Source of the DNA: Ornithinibacter sp.
Lineage (GTDB): Bacteria; Actinomycetota; Actinomycetes; Actinomycetales; Dermatophilaceae
Assembly (NCBI GenBank): GCA_029266735.1
Contig: JAQSWG010000048.1
Coordinates: 1-32,104, forward strand
Length of the DNA stretch: 32,104 nt
Direction: 5' to 3'
The translations under genes were made by a program, and so were the position numbers. Of this stretch, positions 15,615 through 23,288 are shown in pieces (position 1 is the stretch's first letter; each line of letters opens with the position of its first letter). The notes beneath the pieces were generated by a model. The model ran no database searches, was not told the origin of the DNA, and was given only the letters and a program-made list of their open reading frames with translations.

Positions 15615-15700
15615 GCACTGGAGGAGCAGGTCGCGCGGGGAACCGGCGGAGGTGGGGCGCGGGTGTGGACGGGCTCCAGGGCGGTGACGCCGGCACGGCA

Positions 15701-15706
15701 TACCCT
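15701..15706 (+). promoter_or_regulatory. -10 element of leaderless promoter for dinG
   Basis: TACCCT ends 6 nt before the GTG at 15713. No Shine-Dalgarno lies between them, and the protein homology begins at this GTG. Confidence 0.55.
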
Positions 15707-15712
15707 GCTCTG

Positions 15713-17965
15713 GTGCCCTCCCTCGACGACCTCCTGCGCGCCGCCGTGGGCTGGATCGGCGGCACCGAGCGGCCCGGTCAGGTCGAGGGCGGGAAGCACC
15801 TGTTGGTCCAGGCCGGCACGGGCACCGGCAAGTCGCTCGCCTACCTCGTGCCCGCGGTCCAGCACGCGTTCGACACCGGCAAGCCGGCCGTGGTCGCGAC
15901 GGCCACCCTCGCGCTCCAGGCCCAGATCGTCGACCGCGACATGCCTCGCCTCGCCGAGGCCGTCGCGCCGCTCCTCGGTCGACGCCCCACGTACGGGCTC
16001 GTCAAGGGCCGGCGCAACTACCTGTGCGCCCACAAGCTCCAGGGCGGTTTCCCTGACGACGACGCCGACTCGCTCATGTCGGTGGCAGCCGTCGACGTGC
16101 AGGCGTCCCGGCTCGGCCAGGAGGTCGTACGACTGCGCGGGTGGGCCGAGGTGACCGAGTCGGGTGACCGCGACGAGCTCGTTCCCGGCGTCTCCGAGCG
16201 CGCCTGGCGCCAGGTGTCGGTGAGCGCCGAGGAGTGCCTGGGAGGCCGCTGTCCGATGGTGTCCGAGTGCTTCGTCGAGCGCTCGCGCGAGGCGGCTCGA
16301 GGCGTCGACGTCATCGTCACCAACCATTCTTTCATGGCCATCGACGCGTTCGAGGGCCGCCAGATGCTGCCCGAGCACGACGTCCTCGTCGTCGACGAGG
16401 GGCACGAGCTCGTCGACCGGGTGACCTCCACGATCACCGACGAGGTGACGCCAGGGATGGTCCGGGCCGCGGCCAAGCGGGCCGGCCGCCAGGCCGACTC
16501 GTCCTCGACGATGGACGAGGCCGCCGACCTGCTCGAGTCGGTGCTCGAGCCCGCACCCGAGGGGCGGCTCACCGGCATCCCCGACTCGCTCGCGATGGCA
16601 CTCGACCGCGTCCGGGACACCGCGCGCGCCGCACAGAGCGAGCTCAAGCAACAGCCGGGGGAGGAGCCCGACGGCGCACGTCAGGCGGCTCGTGCGGCCG
16701 TCGACGAGGTGTTCGAGAACGCCTCCAGGATGCTCGAGGAGCGTGAGCTCGACGTCGTCTGGCTGAACCGGGACCCGCGGCGTGGGCCGGTGCTGCGCGT
16801 GGCGCCGATGAGCGTCGCGATGCTCGTGCGCGACAAGGTCTTCTCGGAGCGCACCGTCGTGATGACGTCTGCGACCCTCGAGCTCGGTGGCTCGTTCGAC
16901 GCCGTCGCGGGCACGATCGGGCTGCGCGGCGACGGTGCGCCGGACTGGCGCGGGCTCGACGTCGGCAGCCCGTTCGCCTACCCCGAGCAGGGCATCGCCT
17001 ACGTCGCGCGGCACCTCCCGCCGCCCGGCCGCGACGGCCTCGCCACCGAGACCCTCGACGAGATCGAGTCGCTCGTGCGTGCCGCCGGGGGGCGCACCCT
17101 GGGCCTGTTCTCCTCGATGCGGGCCGCCAAGGAGGCCACCGAGGCGATGCGCGAGCGCTTCGCCGACCTCACCGGCGACATCGCCTTCCTCTGCCAGGGT
17201 GAGGACCAGATCAGCACGCTCGTCCGGCAGTTCGCCCGCGACCCGCGCACCTGCCTCTTCGGCACGCTCTCGCTCTGGCAGGGGGTCGACGTCCCCGGGT
17301 CGTCGTGCCAGCTCGTGCTCATCGACCGCATCCCCTTCCCGCGGCCGGACGACCCGCTCGCGTCGGCGCGCTCGCAGGCCATCGCCCGGATGGGCGGAAA
17401 CGGCTTCATGGCGGTGTCGGCGACCCACGCGGCGCTCCGCATCGCGCAGGGCGCGGGTCGACTGATCCGCCGGGCCGACGACCGTGGAGTCGTCGCCTTC
17501 CTCGACTCCCGGATGATGACCGCCCGGTATGCCGGGTTCCTCCAGCGCTCGTTGCCGCCGTTCTGGCCGACTGCGGACCGTGCGATGGTGCTCGCCGCGC
17601 TGCGCCGGCTCGACGAGACCGCCCAGCCGCCGCAGCCCGTCGCCGAGCCCGCGCTTCGCGGGCTCACGGGGGCCGTGGCCGGGCCCGCGGGTGACACCGA
17701 CCGGGGGGCGGACGCCGCTGCGCCGGTGCCGGACGAGCGTCCCGTCGCCGAGAACCCCCCACCACCGGACTCGTCGCGCACCGCCGTGACGCGCGGCCAC
17801 GCGTGGACCGAGCAGGAGGACGAGGAGCTGCGCGACGGCATCGAGCTCGGGCTCACCGTCGACGAACTCGCCGAGTCGATGAAGCTGCCGGCGGATGCCG
17901 TCTCGGCGCGGCTGGCCGGTCTCGGGCTCGCTGCCGGCAGCGGCCCGACCCTCACCTTCGACTGA
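15713..17965 (+). CDS. dinG: DinG-type ATP-dependent DNA helicase with C-terminal extension
   Basis: A 750-residue XPD/DinG-type superfamily 2 helicase, unwinding DNA 5'-3' and resolving R-loops or D-loops during repair. Walker A is AGTGTGKS (34-41); the Fe-S domain Cys are 105 (NYLCAHK), 175 (EECLGG), 180 (GRCPM) and 186 (SECFVER); motif II is DEGH (228-231); motif VI is QGAGRLIRR. These predict an active iron-sulfur helicase. After the helicase core an Ala/Pro/Asp-rich linker of about 60 residues leads to a compact C-terminal unit, [20 protein letters not shown] followed by [22 protein letters not shown] (about 696-740), which looks like a SANT/Myb-like or other helix-turn-helix fold. Classical DinG ends before this. 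The start GTG at 15713 is supported by a leaderless -10; the frame is open upstream without a better start. It faces the kinase-like gene across 17 bp. Confidence 0.92.
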   Translation: MPSLDDLLRAAVGWIGGTERPGQVEGGKHLLVQAGTGTGKSLAYLVPAVQHAFDTGKPAVVATATLALQAQIVDRDMPRLAEAVAPLLGRRPTYGLVKGRRNYLCAHKLQGGFPDDDADSLMSVAAVDVQASRLGQEVVRLRGWAEVTESGDRDELVPGVSERAWRQVSVSAEECLGGRCPMVSECFVERSREAARGVDVIVTNHSFMAIDAFEGRQMLPEHDVLVVDEGHELVDRVTSTITDEVTPGMVRAAAKRAGRQADSSSTMDEAADLLESVLEPAPEGRLTGIPDSLAMALDRVRDTARAAQSELKQQPGEEPDGARQAARAAVDEVFENASRMLEERELDVVWLNRDPRRGPVLRVAPMSVAMLVRDKVFSERTVVMTSATLELGGSFDAVAGTIGLRGDGAPDWRGLDVGSPFAYPEQGIAYVARHLPPPGRDGLATETLDEIESLVRAAGGRTLGLFSSMRAAKEATEAMRERFADLTGDIAFLCQGEDQISTLVRQFARDPRTCLFGTLSLWQGVDVPGSSCQLVLIDRIPFPRPDDPLASARSQAIARMGGNGFMAVSATHAALRIAQGAGRLIRRADDRGVVAFLDSRMMTARYAGFLQRSLPPFWPTADRAMVLAALRRLDETAQPPQPVAEPALRGLTGAVAGPAGDTDRGADAAAPVPDERPVAENPPPPDSSRTAVTRGHAWTEQEDEELRDGIELGLTVDELAESMKLPADAVSARLAGLGLAAGSGPTLTFD

Positions 17966-17982
17966 CGACCGCCACCAGGTCG

Positions 17983-18543
17983 TCAGGAGTGTGCGTGCTC
18001 CAGGGTCCTCAGCCAGGCGTCGGCCGCCGCGCAGGAGGTGAGGCGAAGGACCGACGGCGGGCCGGCATCCGCGGCCCACGCCTCGATGGTGGCGCTCTTG
18101 GCGGCGAAGGACCTGAAGTGCCAGACGACGATCGAGTCGCTCGACAACGCCGAGCGCCACGACTCGGTGTTGCCGCCGCAGACCGGTTCGCGGGTCACGA
18201 GCCGCGCCGCGGTTCGCCGCACGAGCCGGCCCAGGCTGACCCGGCGCGGATGGTCGAGGGCGACGACGAGGTCCGTGCGCCCCAGGACCAGCGGGCGGGT
18301 GGCGCTCCACATGGCGTCCATGACCCACTCGGGCCGGTCGACGTGAGGCCTGATCACCTCGACCTGCTCGTCCGCCGACAGCTGAACCCAGCCGGGCCGC
18401 CACATGAGGTCGTCGACCCTGACGAGGGGGATGCCGGTGAGCGACGACAGCCGCGCGGCGAGAGTCGACTTGCCGGAACCGGTGACCCCGTAGACGACGA
18501 TGCGCCGGTGGTGTCGAAGGTGGGGGGGAGGATCGACGAGCAC
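17983..18543 (-). CDS. P-loop kinase-like ATPase (adenylate-kinase / topology-modulation type)
   Basis: A 186-residue P-loop NTPase. The Walker A motif is GVTGSGKST (19-27) within RIVVYGVTGSGKSTLAARLSS, followed by GIPLVRVDDLMWRPGWVQLS, the pattern of the FlaR/topology-modulation-like adenylate kinase family, with EWVMDAMWSATRPLVLGRTDLVVALDHPR holding the Walker B-like strand. The substrate is not known; FlaR-type names are inherited and not evidence of a role in DNA topology. The lid region is Arg-rich (RRVSLGRLVRRTAARLVTR). The GTG at 18543 has TAGGAT 6 nt upstream, a leaderless start. It is divergent from holA with 54 bp between the start codons, so the two promoters are back to back. Confidence 0.82.
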   Translation of the reverse strand: MLVDPPPHLRHHRRIVVYGVTGSGKSTLAARLSSLTGIPLVRVDDLMWRPGWVQLSADEQVEVIRPHVDRPEWVMDAMWSATRPLVLGRTDLVVALDHPRRVSLGRLVRRTAARLVTREPVCGGNTESWRSALSSDSIVVWHFRSFAAKSATIEAWAADAGPPSVLRLTSCAAADAWLRTLEHAHS

Positions 18544-18549
18544 CGGCCG

Positions 18550-18555
18550 ATCCTA
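18550..18555 (-). promoter_or_regulatory. -10 element of leaderless promoter for the P-loop kinase-like gene
   Basis: TAGGAT on the minus strand ends 6 nt before the GTG at 18543. The divergent holA -10 lies only 30 bp away. Confidence 0.6.
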
Positions 18556-18585
18556 GGCAGCCCACCGGGTGTCGGCCGCTCGTGG

Positions 18586-18591
18586 CAGCAT
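18586..18591 (+). promoter_or_regulatory. -10 element of leaderless promoter for holA
   Basis: CAGCAT ends 6 nt before the ATG at 18598; there is no ribosome site between. Confidence 0.5.
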
Positions 18592-18597
18592 GACGCC

Positions 18598-19587
18598 ATG
18601 AGTGACCAGGTCGCGGTCCACCACCGGGTGCCGCCCTACGTGCTGGTCACCGGGCCCGAGCAGCTGCTCGCGGAACGCGCCGTCGCCCACACCCTCGACG
18701 AGCTCCGGGTGACCCAGCCGGACCTGGAGGTCATCCGGCTGTATGCCGGTGCCTACGAGGCAGGAGAGCTGACCCTTCACGCGAGCCCGTCGCTGTTCGG
18801 CGGAGCCAAGTGCATCGTCGTGCACGACCTGGACGAGGCCTCGGACGACCTGCAGGCCGACCTGCTCGCCACGCTGGCGGTGGAGCCAGAGCCCGACCTC
18901 ACCCTCGTCGTGGTGCACAAGGGCGGTGCGCGGGGCAAGAAGGTGCTCGACGGCCTCCGCGGCGCCGGTGCCCGCGTGCTCGACGCCCCCGCGATCAAGA
19001 CGGACCGGGACAAGTCCGACTTCGCCGCCCACGAGTTCCGGCGGGCCCGCCGCAAGGCGACGGGGGAGGCGGTCCACGCGCTCGTCGAGGCCGTCGGCAA
19101 GGACGTCCGTGAGCTTGCTGCGGCCTGCCAGCAGCTCATCGACGACACCGCCGGTGTCATCGACGAGCAGGTCGTCCTCACCTACCACGGCGGAAAGGTC
19201 GAGGCGACGGGCTTCCGAGTCGCCGATGCGGCCATGGCGGGTGACGCGGGGGAGGCGCTCCGCCTGCTTCGGCACGCGATCGCCGTCGGCGTCGACCCTG
19301 TCCCCATCGTCGCGGTCCTGGCCCAACAGGCCCGGCAGCTCATCGCGGTGGGGTCCGCTGGCCGGGGCCGCTCGGTCGACGTCGCCCGCGACCTCGGCCT
19401 GGCCCCGTGGCAGGTCGACAGGGCGCGTCGCGCGCTCGGCGGCTGGACCGCCGACGCACTAGCGACCTGCGTGCACGCCGTCGCGGCGGCGGACTTCGAG
19501 GTCAAGGGCGGCGGGCGGGATCCCGTCTACGCCGTCGAGCGCTGCGTCCTGACGATCACCGGGCAGCACGCTCGGAACCGCACCTGA
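18598..19587 (+). CDS. holA: DNA polymerase III subunit delta
   Basis: A 329-residue delta subunit of the clamp loader, which opens the beta sliding clamp during replication. The N-terminal AAA-like fold is recognisable from YVLVTGPEQLLAERAVAHTLDELR, a degenerate P-loop region as usual for delta, then SPSLFGGAKCIVVHDLDEA and LTLVVVHKGGARGKKVLDGLR. The middle lid domain shows EAVGKDVRELAAACQQLIDD and the C-terminal collar domain runs through RLLRHAIAVGVDPVPIVAVLAQQARQLIAV to VYAVERCVL. The start at 18598 is the family N-terminus and has a leaderless -10. rpsT follows, as in most actinobacteria; the competence genes that usually precede holA are not next to it here. Confidence 0.94.
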   Translation: MSDQVAVHHRVPPYVLVTGPEQLLAERAVAHTLDELRVTQPDLEVIRLYAGAYEAGELTLHASPSLFGGAKCIVVHDLDEASDDLQADLLATLAVEPEPDLTLVVVHKGGARGKKVLDGLRGAGARVLDAPAIKTDRDKSDFAAHEFRRARRKATGEAVHALVEAVGKDVRELAAACQQLIDDTAGVIDEQVVLTYHGGKVEATGFRVADAAMAGDAGEALRLLRHAIAVGVDPVPIVAVLAQQARQLIAVGSAGRGRSVDVARDLGLAPWQVDRARRALGGWTADALATCVHAVAAADFEVKGGGRDPVYAVERCVLTITGQHARNRT

Positions 19588-19592
19588 GCGTT

Positions 19593-19622
19593 TTGGCCGC
19601 GAGCGTCCACCACTGGTAAGTT
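19593..19622 (+). promoter_or_regulatory. Candidate rpsT promoter
   Basis: TTGGCC (19593-19598) and TAAGTT (19617-19622) are separated by 18 bp just after the holA stop. They match the -35 and -10 consensus at 4 and 3 of 6 positions. Transcription would start near 19630 and give rpsT a leader of about 135 nt containing a strong hairpin. Confidence 0.45.
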
Positions 19623-19631
19623 TGGTCCTTG

Positions 19632-19659
19632 CGTGCGCGCTTGAGGTCGTGCGCGCACG
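19632..19659 (+). promoter_or_regulatory. Stable hairpin in the rpsT leader
   Basis: A perfect 9-bp stem, CGTGCGCGC / GCGCGCACG, closes a 10-nt loop (TTGAGGTCGT). It would lie at the very 5' end of the rpsT message. It could protect the message, regulate translation or bind S20; E. coli S20 represses its own synthesis, but the mechanism here is unknown. Confidence 0.5.
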
Positions 19660-19764
19660 AAGAACCATCCAGCGCGCGGCGTCCAGGGGTGTCCCCACGC
19701 CCGGTCCCGGCCCGTGACTGCCGCCCTCTACGGCATACCGACCCCACAGAAAGCACACGAACCA

Positions 19765-20025
19765 GTGGCGAACATCAAGTCCCAGCTCAAGCGGATCAAG
19801 ACGAACCGCCTGGCGACCGAGCGCAACAAGGCGATCAAGTCCGAGTTCAAGACGGCGATCCGCAAGTTCCGCGAGGCCGCCGATGCCGGCAACGCCGACG
19901 AGGCCAAGCAGGCCCTGGCCGTCGCGTCGACCAAGCTCGACAAGGCCGTGAGCAAGGGCGTCATCCACAGGAACCAGGCGGCGAACAAGAAGTCCTCGAT
20001 GGCCCGCAAGGTAGCCGGCCTCTGA
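19765..20025 (+). CDS. rpsT: 30S ribosomal protein S20
   Basis: An 86-residue primary 16S rRNA-binding protein. The sequence is canonical: [20 protein letters not shown], then [15 protein letters not shown], a central acidic/Ala-rich helix, and the conserved [21 protein letters not shown]. The GTG at 19765 gives the standard N-terminus MANIKSQ; the frame is open further upstream but that extension has no homology. The ribosome site is weak (AGAAAG about 10 nt upstream). It sits after holA in the usual order; lepA, normally the next gene, is displaced by 6.4 kb. Confidence 0.97.
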   Translation: MANIKSQLKRIKTNRLATERNKAIKSEFKTAIRKFREAADAGNADEAKQALAVASTKLDKAVSKGVIHRNQAANKKSSMARKVAGL

Positions 20026-20030
20026 GCGAG

Positions 20031-20044
20031 GCGCAGCGCTGCGC
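20031..20044. terminator. Palindrome after rpsT, possible terminator
   Basis: GCGCAGCGCTGCGC is a perfect 14-bp palindrome 5 bp after the rpsT stop and before the facing PemK-like gene. It can fold as a 5-bp stem with a GCGC loop. A short T-containing stretch (CCCTTTC) is 22 bp downstream, but there is no true T-tract, so termination is only a possibility. Confidence 0.35.
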
Positions 20045-20068
20045 ACCGCGCCGTCAGCCCCCGCCCTT

Positions 20069-20554
20069 TCAGGCCCCGCGCCGCGCCACGACCTTCGCCA
20101 CTGCGGCGAAGCGGTCCGGCGACAGGACGGCACCCTCACGGCGGATCGTCCGCGGGTCGACCCGGACGACCCGGTCGACCCGTACCTCGCTCGGACGCCG
20201 CTGGCGGTCCCACGCTCCCGTGCCGACGTCGACCCATCGGGGGCCTCGTCCACGGCCGTTGGCGGGATGGCCGTCATGGTCCTTGCTCGTCAGCTGAAGA
20301 GCGAGCAGCCATGGGCCGTCGCGGCCGACGAGAAGCACGGGGCGGTCCTTTCCGCGGGTGTGGTCCTCCTCGAACGGCACCCACGTCCAGACCACCTCGC
20401 CGGGGTCCGGTCGACCGTCGGGCCGTGGTGAGTACTCGGGGCTGAGCTGGCCGGTGAAGTCCCCGGGGTAGCCCGGCTCGACAGCACGACGCCGCACGAG
20501 CCAGGCGCGCAGCCGGGTGAGCAGGGAGGGGCTGGTCCTCGGGGCCGACGGCAT
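20069..20554 (-). CDS. PemK/MazF-like protein without an adjacent antitoxin
   Basis: A 161-residue protein of the PemK/MazF fold, whose founding members are mRNA-cleaving toxins. The N-terminal ~45 residues are basic and variable. The core starts at PGEVVWTWVPFEEDHTRGKDRPVLLVGRDGPWLLALQLTSKD, with the conserved 'PGEVVW..V.F.....KDRPVLVV' pattern, and continues to GPRWVDVGTGAWDRQRRPSEVRVDRVVRVDP. The family is often annotated as toxin in actinobacteria, but this long form generally stands alone, and no antitoxin-sized frame is present on either side, so a toxin role is not supported. Start ATG 20554 has TAGGCT 6 nt upstream, a leaderless start. It is divergent from the iron operon; the promoter regions are about 40 bp apart. 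Confidence 0.78.
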   Translation of the reverse strand: MPSAPRTSPSLLTRLRAWLVRRRAVEPGYPGDFTGQLSPEYSPRPDGRPDPGEVVWTWVPFEEDHTRGKDRPVLLVGRDGPWLLALQLTSKDHDGHPANGRGRGPRWVDVGTGAWDRQRRPSEVRVDRVVRVDPRTIRREGAVLSPDRFAAVAKVVARRGA

Positions 20555-20560
20555 GGCCGG

Positions 20561-20566
20561 AGCCTA
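20561..20566 (-). promoter_or_regulatory. -10 element of leaderless promoter for the PemK-like gene
   Basis: TAGGCT on the minus strand ends 6 nt before the ATG at 20554. Confidence 0.6.
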
Positions 20567-20603
20567 GTGGCGGGGGCGTCGCCATTCGGGGACCCGGTGT
20601 TTC

Positions 20604-20622
20604 GCAGGTTAGGCTTACCTAA
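20604..20622 (+). promoter_or_regulatory. DtxR/IdeR-type iron box upstream of fbpA
   Basis: The 19-mer gcaggttaggcttacctaa matches the actinobacterial DtxR/IdeR consensus (TTAGGTTAGGCTAACCTAA) at 16 of 19 positions, with mismatches at 1, 2 and 13. It overlaps a likely -10 (TACTGT, 20624-20629, or AATACT) and lies 42 bp before the fbpA start. Iron-loaded DtxR/IdeR bound here would block transcription of fbpABC. The site is also within 50 bp of the divergent PemK-like promoter. Confidence 0.85.
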
Positions 20623-20664
20623 TACTGTGCCGGTGTCTGCCCGAGATCCTGCCGAGGAGCCCCA

Positions 20665-21702
20665 GTGAAGTCCGTCCGACGAGCGCTCGCCGTGAGCGCC
20701 GCCGCCCTGCTCACCCTCACCATGACCGCCTGTGGCGAGGACGGCGGGGGGGAGGAGCCCCTGTCCGACGACGCGCTCGTCATCTACTCGGGGCGCAACG
20801 AGAACCTCGTCGGCCCGCTGCTCGAGAAGCTCGAGGACGAGACGGGCATCGACGTCCAGGTTCGCTATGCCGGGTCCAGCGAGCTCGCCGCGCAGCTCCT
20901 CGAGGAGGGCGAGGGCACCAAGGCCGACCTCTTCTTCTCCCAGGACGCCGGCGCGCTGGGGGCTCTCGCCAAGGCGGACCGGCTCGACACCCTCCCCGAG
21001 GCCACCCTCGCAGAGGTCCAGGACGGCTTCGCCGACCCGAACGGCCACTGGGTCGCCACGTCGGCCCGGGCGCGCGTCATCGCCTACGACCCTGCCCAGG
21101 CGCCGGAGGTCACCGAGATGACGACCGTCGACGCCGTCCTCGACCCGAAGTACAAGGGCAAGATCGGCTTCGCGCCGACCAACGCGTCCTTCCAGTCCTT
21201 CGTGACCGCCCTGCGCCTGACCAAGGGCGAGGACGGAGCCAAGGAGTGGCTCGAGAAGTTCGCGGCGAACGAGCCGAAGGCGTACGACAACAACATCCTC
21301 GTCCTGGACGCGGTCGACTCCGGCCAGGTCGCCCTGGGCCTGATCAACCACTACTACTGGTACGAGCGAGTCGCGGAGAAGGGAGCCGACGCCGTGAAGG
21401 CGAAGATCCACTTCCTCGACTCCGACGACCCCGGCGCGCTGGTCAACGTCGCTGGCGCCGGCATCCTCGCCGGTAGCCCGCAGAAGGAGGCGGCGGTGAA
21501 GGCGGTCGACTTCCTCCTCTCGGAGGAGGGGCAGCGCTACTTCGCCGACGAGACCGCCGAGTACCCGGTGGTCCAGGGCATCACGTCGACGAAGCACGAC
21601 CTCGTGCCGCTCGCGGAGCTCGAGCGCTCCAGCGTCGACCTCAACTCCCTCGACTCACTCGAGCAGACCCTGGCGCTCCTCGACGAGGTGGGACTCACCT
21701 GA
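20665..21702 (+). CDS. fbpA: Ferric iron ABC transporter, substrate-binding lipoprotein
   Basis: A 345-residue periplasmic-type binding protein, anchored as a lipoprotein on the outer face of the membrane. The N-terminus has basic residues, a hydrophobic core (ALAVSAAALLTLTMTAC) and a lipobox with Cys23. The mature part begins ALVIYSGRNENLVGPLLEKL, typical of FbpA/FutA iron binders, and continues with DLFFSQDAGALGAL. The paired tyrosines Tyr230-Tyr231 in LGLINHYYWYERV match the Fe3+-ligating Tyr pair of the family. The GTG at 20665 is preceded by GAGGAG (20654-20659) at 5 nt. It is the first gene of fbpABC and under the iron box. Fe3+ is the expected cargo; other metals are less likely. Confidence 0.93.
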   Translation: MKSVRRALAVSAAALLTLTMTACGEDGGGEEPLSDDALVIYSGRNENLVGPLLEKLEDETGIDVQVRYAGSSELAAQLLEEGEGTKADLFFSQDAGALGALAKADRLDTLPEATLAEVQDGFADPNGHWVATSARARVIAYDPAQAPEVTEMTTVDAVLDPKYKGKIGFAPTNASFQSFVTALRLTKGEDGAKEWLEKFAANEPKAYDNNILVLDAVDSGQVALGLINHYYWYERVAEKGADAVKAKIHFLDSDDPGALVNVAGAGILAGSPQKEAAVKAVDFLLSEEGQRYFADETAEYPVVQGITSTKHDLVPLAELERSSVDLNSLDSLEQTLALLDEVGLT

Positions 21703-21707
21703 GCACG

Positions 21708-23288
21708 ATGACGACGCCGGAGGCGCGGGCCGCCGACGCGACCCGCGCGCCGACGTCCCGGGGGAGCTCCCGCGTTCCTTTCTTCCTCGGCGCGCCGTCG
21801 GTCGTCGTGGCCGGGATCACCCTCCTGCCCATCGCCTACCTCCTGGTCCGCACGGCAGAGGCCGGTGCGTCGCGCGTGGCAGAGATCGTCCTGCGCGAGC
21901 GCACCGTGCTGCTCATCGGACGCAGCGTCCTCCTCGCCGCCCTGGTGACCTCCCTGAGCATCGCCATCGGGGTGGGGCTCGCGTTCCTGGCGACCCGCAC
22001 GGACCTGCCCGGCCGGCGCGTCCTGGCTGGACTCGCGCCGCTCCCGCTGGCGATCCCGAGCTATGTGGCGGCCTTCGCATGGATCTCGGCGGTGCCCGAG
22101 CTCGCCGGGCTCGCCGGCTCGGTCCTCGTGCTGACGCTCTGCTGCTATCCCTATGTCTACCTCCCCGTGCTCGCAGCGCTGCGGCGCGCCGACCCCGGCG
22201 TCGAGGAGGTCGCGCGGAGCCTGGGACGCTCCCCTTCGCAGGTGTTCCGCGAGGTGACGCTGCGTCAGGTGCGACCGGCCGCCGCCGCGGGTGGCCTGCT
22301 CGTCGCGCTCTACACGCTGAGCGACTTCGGGGCCGTCTCGATCCTCCGCTACGACGTGTTCACCCGGGTGATCTACACGGCGTACCGGTCGAGCTTCGAC
22401 CGCTCCACGGCGGCCGTGCTCTCGCTGATCCTCGTCCTCCTCACCGTCGCGATCAGCGTGGGCGAGTCGCGGGTCCGGCGCCGCGACATCGCCCGGGTGG
22501 GCGCAGGTGTCTCCCGCGCGGTCCAGCCGGTGCGGCTGGGTGGGCTCCGGTTCCCGCTCGGCGGCGCGGCCGGGGTGGTGCTCGCCCTGGCGCTGGTGTT
22601 CCCCATCGGCTCCTTGCTCTGGTGGTTCCTCAACGGCCTGTCGGCCGGCATCGACGGCGTCCACCTCGCCGAGAGCGTCGCCGCGACCGCGTGGCTCGCA
22701 CTCCTGGGGGCGGTCGCCTGCACGCTGGGTGCCGTGCCGGTCGGCATCCTCGCCGCCCGCCACCGCGGCAGCTTCACGACCGTCGTCGAGCAGATCACGT
22801 ATGCCGGGCACGCGCTCCCGGGGATCGTCGTCGCCCTGGCCCTCGTCTTCCTCGGTGTGCGGGTCGTTCCGTGGGTGTACCAGGAGGCCCCGCTGCTCGT
22901 GCTCGCGTACGTGGTGCTCTTCGTGCCGACCGCGGTCGGGGCGGTCCGCAGCTCCGTGGCCCAGAGCTCTGTCCGGGGCGAGGAGGTCGCCCGGTCGCTC
23001 GGCGCCACACCGACCGACGTGCTGCGGCGGGTGACCCTGCCGTTGGCGGCTCCCGGCATCGGTGCCGGGTCGGCCCTCGTGCTGCTCACGTGCATGAAGG
23101 AGCTGCCGGCGACGCTCCTGCTCCGTCCCACGGGCACCGACACCCTGGCCACCAGCCTGTGGACCGAGACCGGTGTGGGAGCCTACGGAGCAGCGGCTCC
23201 CTACGGTCTCGCGCTCGTGGTGCTCGCCGTGCTGCCCACGATCTGGCTCATGAGACTCACCGACCGGGAGCGAGGAACACCGCGATGA
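21708..23288 (+). CDS. fbpB: Ferric iron ABC transporter, fused permease
   Basis: A 526-residue inner-membrane permease with two BPD_transp_1 domains in one chain, the usual FbpB arrangement. The first domain follows a short cytoplasmic N-terminus and a membrane helix (PSVVVAGITLLPIAYLLVRT) and has the EAA-type coupling motif VEEVARSLGRSPSQVFREV (about residue 165). The second carries GEEVARSLGATPTDVLRRVTLPLAAPGI (about 425). Each domain contributes about six helices. It starts 5 bp after fbpA, and its stop overlaps the fbpC start in ATGA, so the operon is translationally coupled. The protein looks complete. Confidence 0.93.
   Translation: MTTPEARAADATRAPTSRGSSRVPFFLGAPSVVVAGITLLPIAYLLVRTAEAGASRVAEIVLRERTVLLIGRSVLLAALVTSLSIAIGVGLAFLATRTDLPGRRVLAGLAPLPLAIPSYVAAFAWISAVPELAGLAGSVLVLTLCCYPYVYLPVLAALRRADPGVEEVARSLGRSPSQVFREVTLRQVRPAAAAGGLLVALYTLSDFGAVSILRYDVFTRVIYTAYRSSFDRSTAAVLSLILVLLTVAISVGESRVRRRDIARVGAGVSRAVQPVRLGGLRFPLGGAAGVVLALALVFPIGSLLWWFLNGLSAGIDGVHLAESVAATAWLALLGAVACTLGAVPVGILAARHRGSFTTVVEQITYAGHALPGIVVALALVFLGVRVVPWVYQEAPLLVLAYVVLFVPTAVGAVRSSVAQSSVRGEEVARSLGATPTDVLRRVTLPLAAPGIGAGSALVLLTCMKELPATLLLRPTGTDTLATSLWTETGVGAYGAAAPYGLALVVLAVLPTIWLMRLTDRERGTPR

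Noticed and set aside
15599-18565. Very long leftward open frame opposite dinG (and similar ones opposite lepA, miaB and miaA/def)
   Set aside because: These are the expected shadows of GC-rich coding sequence; they have no start signals, no recognisable domains and a composition dominated by Arg, Gly, Asp and His.
20026-20664. Antitoxin partner for the PemK-like protein
   Set aside because: The 43 bp downstream and 110 bp upstream hold no frame of useful length, and the upstream DNA is filled by promoter elements and the iron box.
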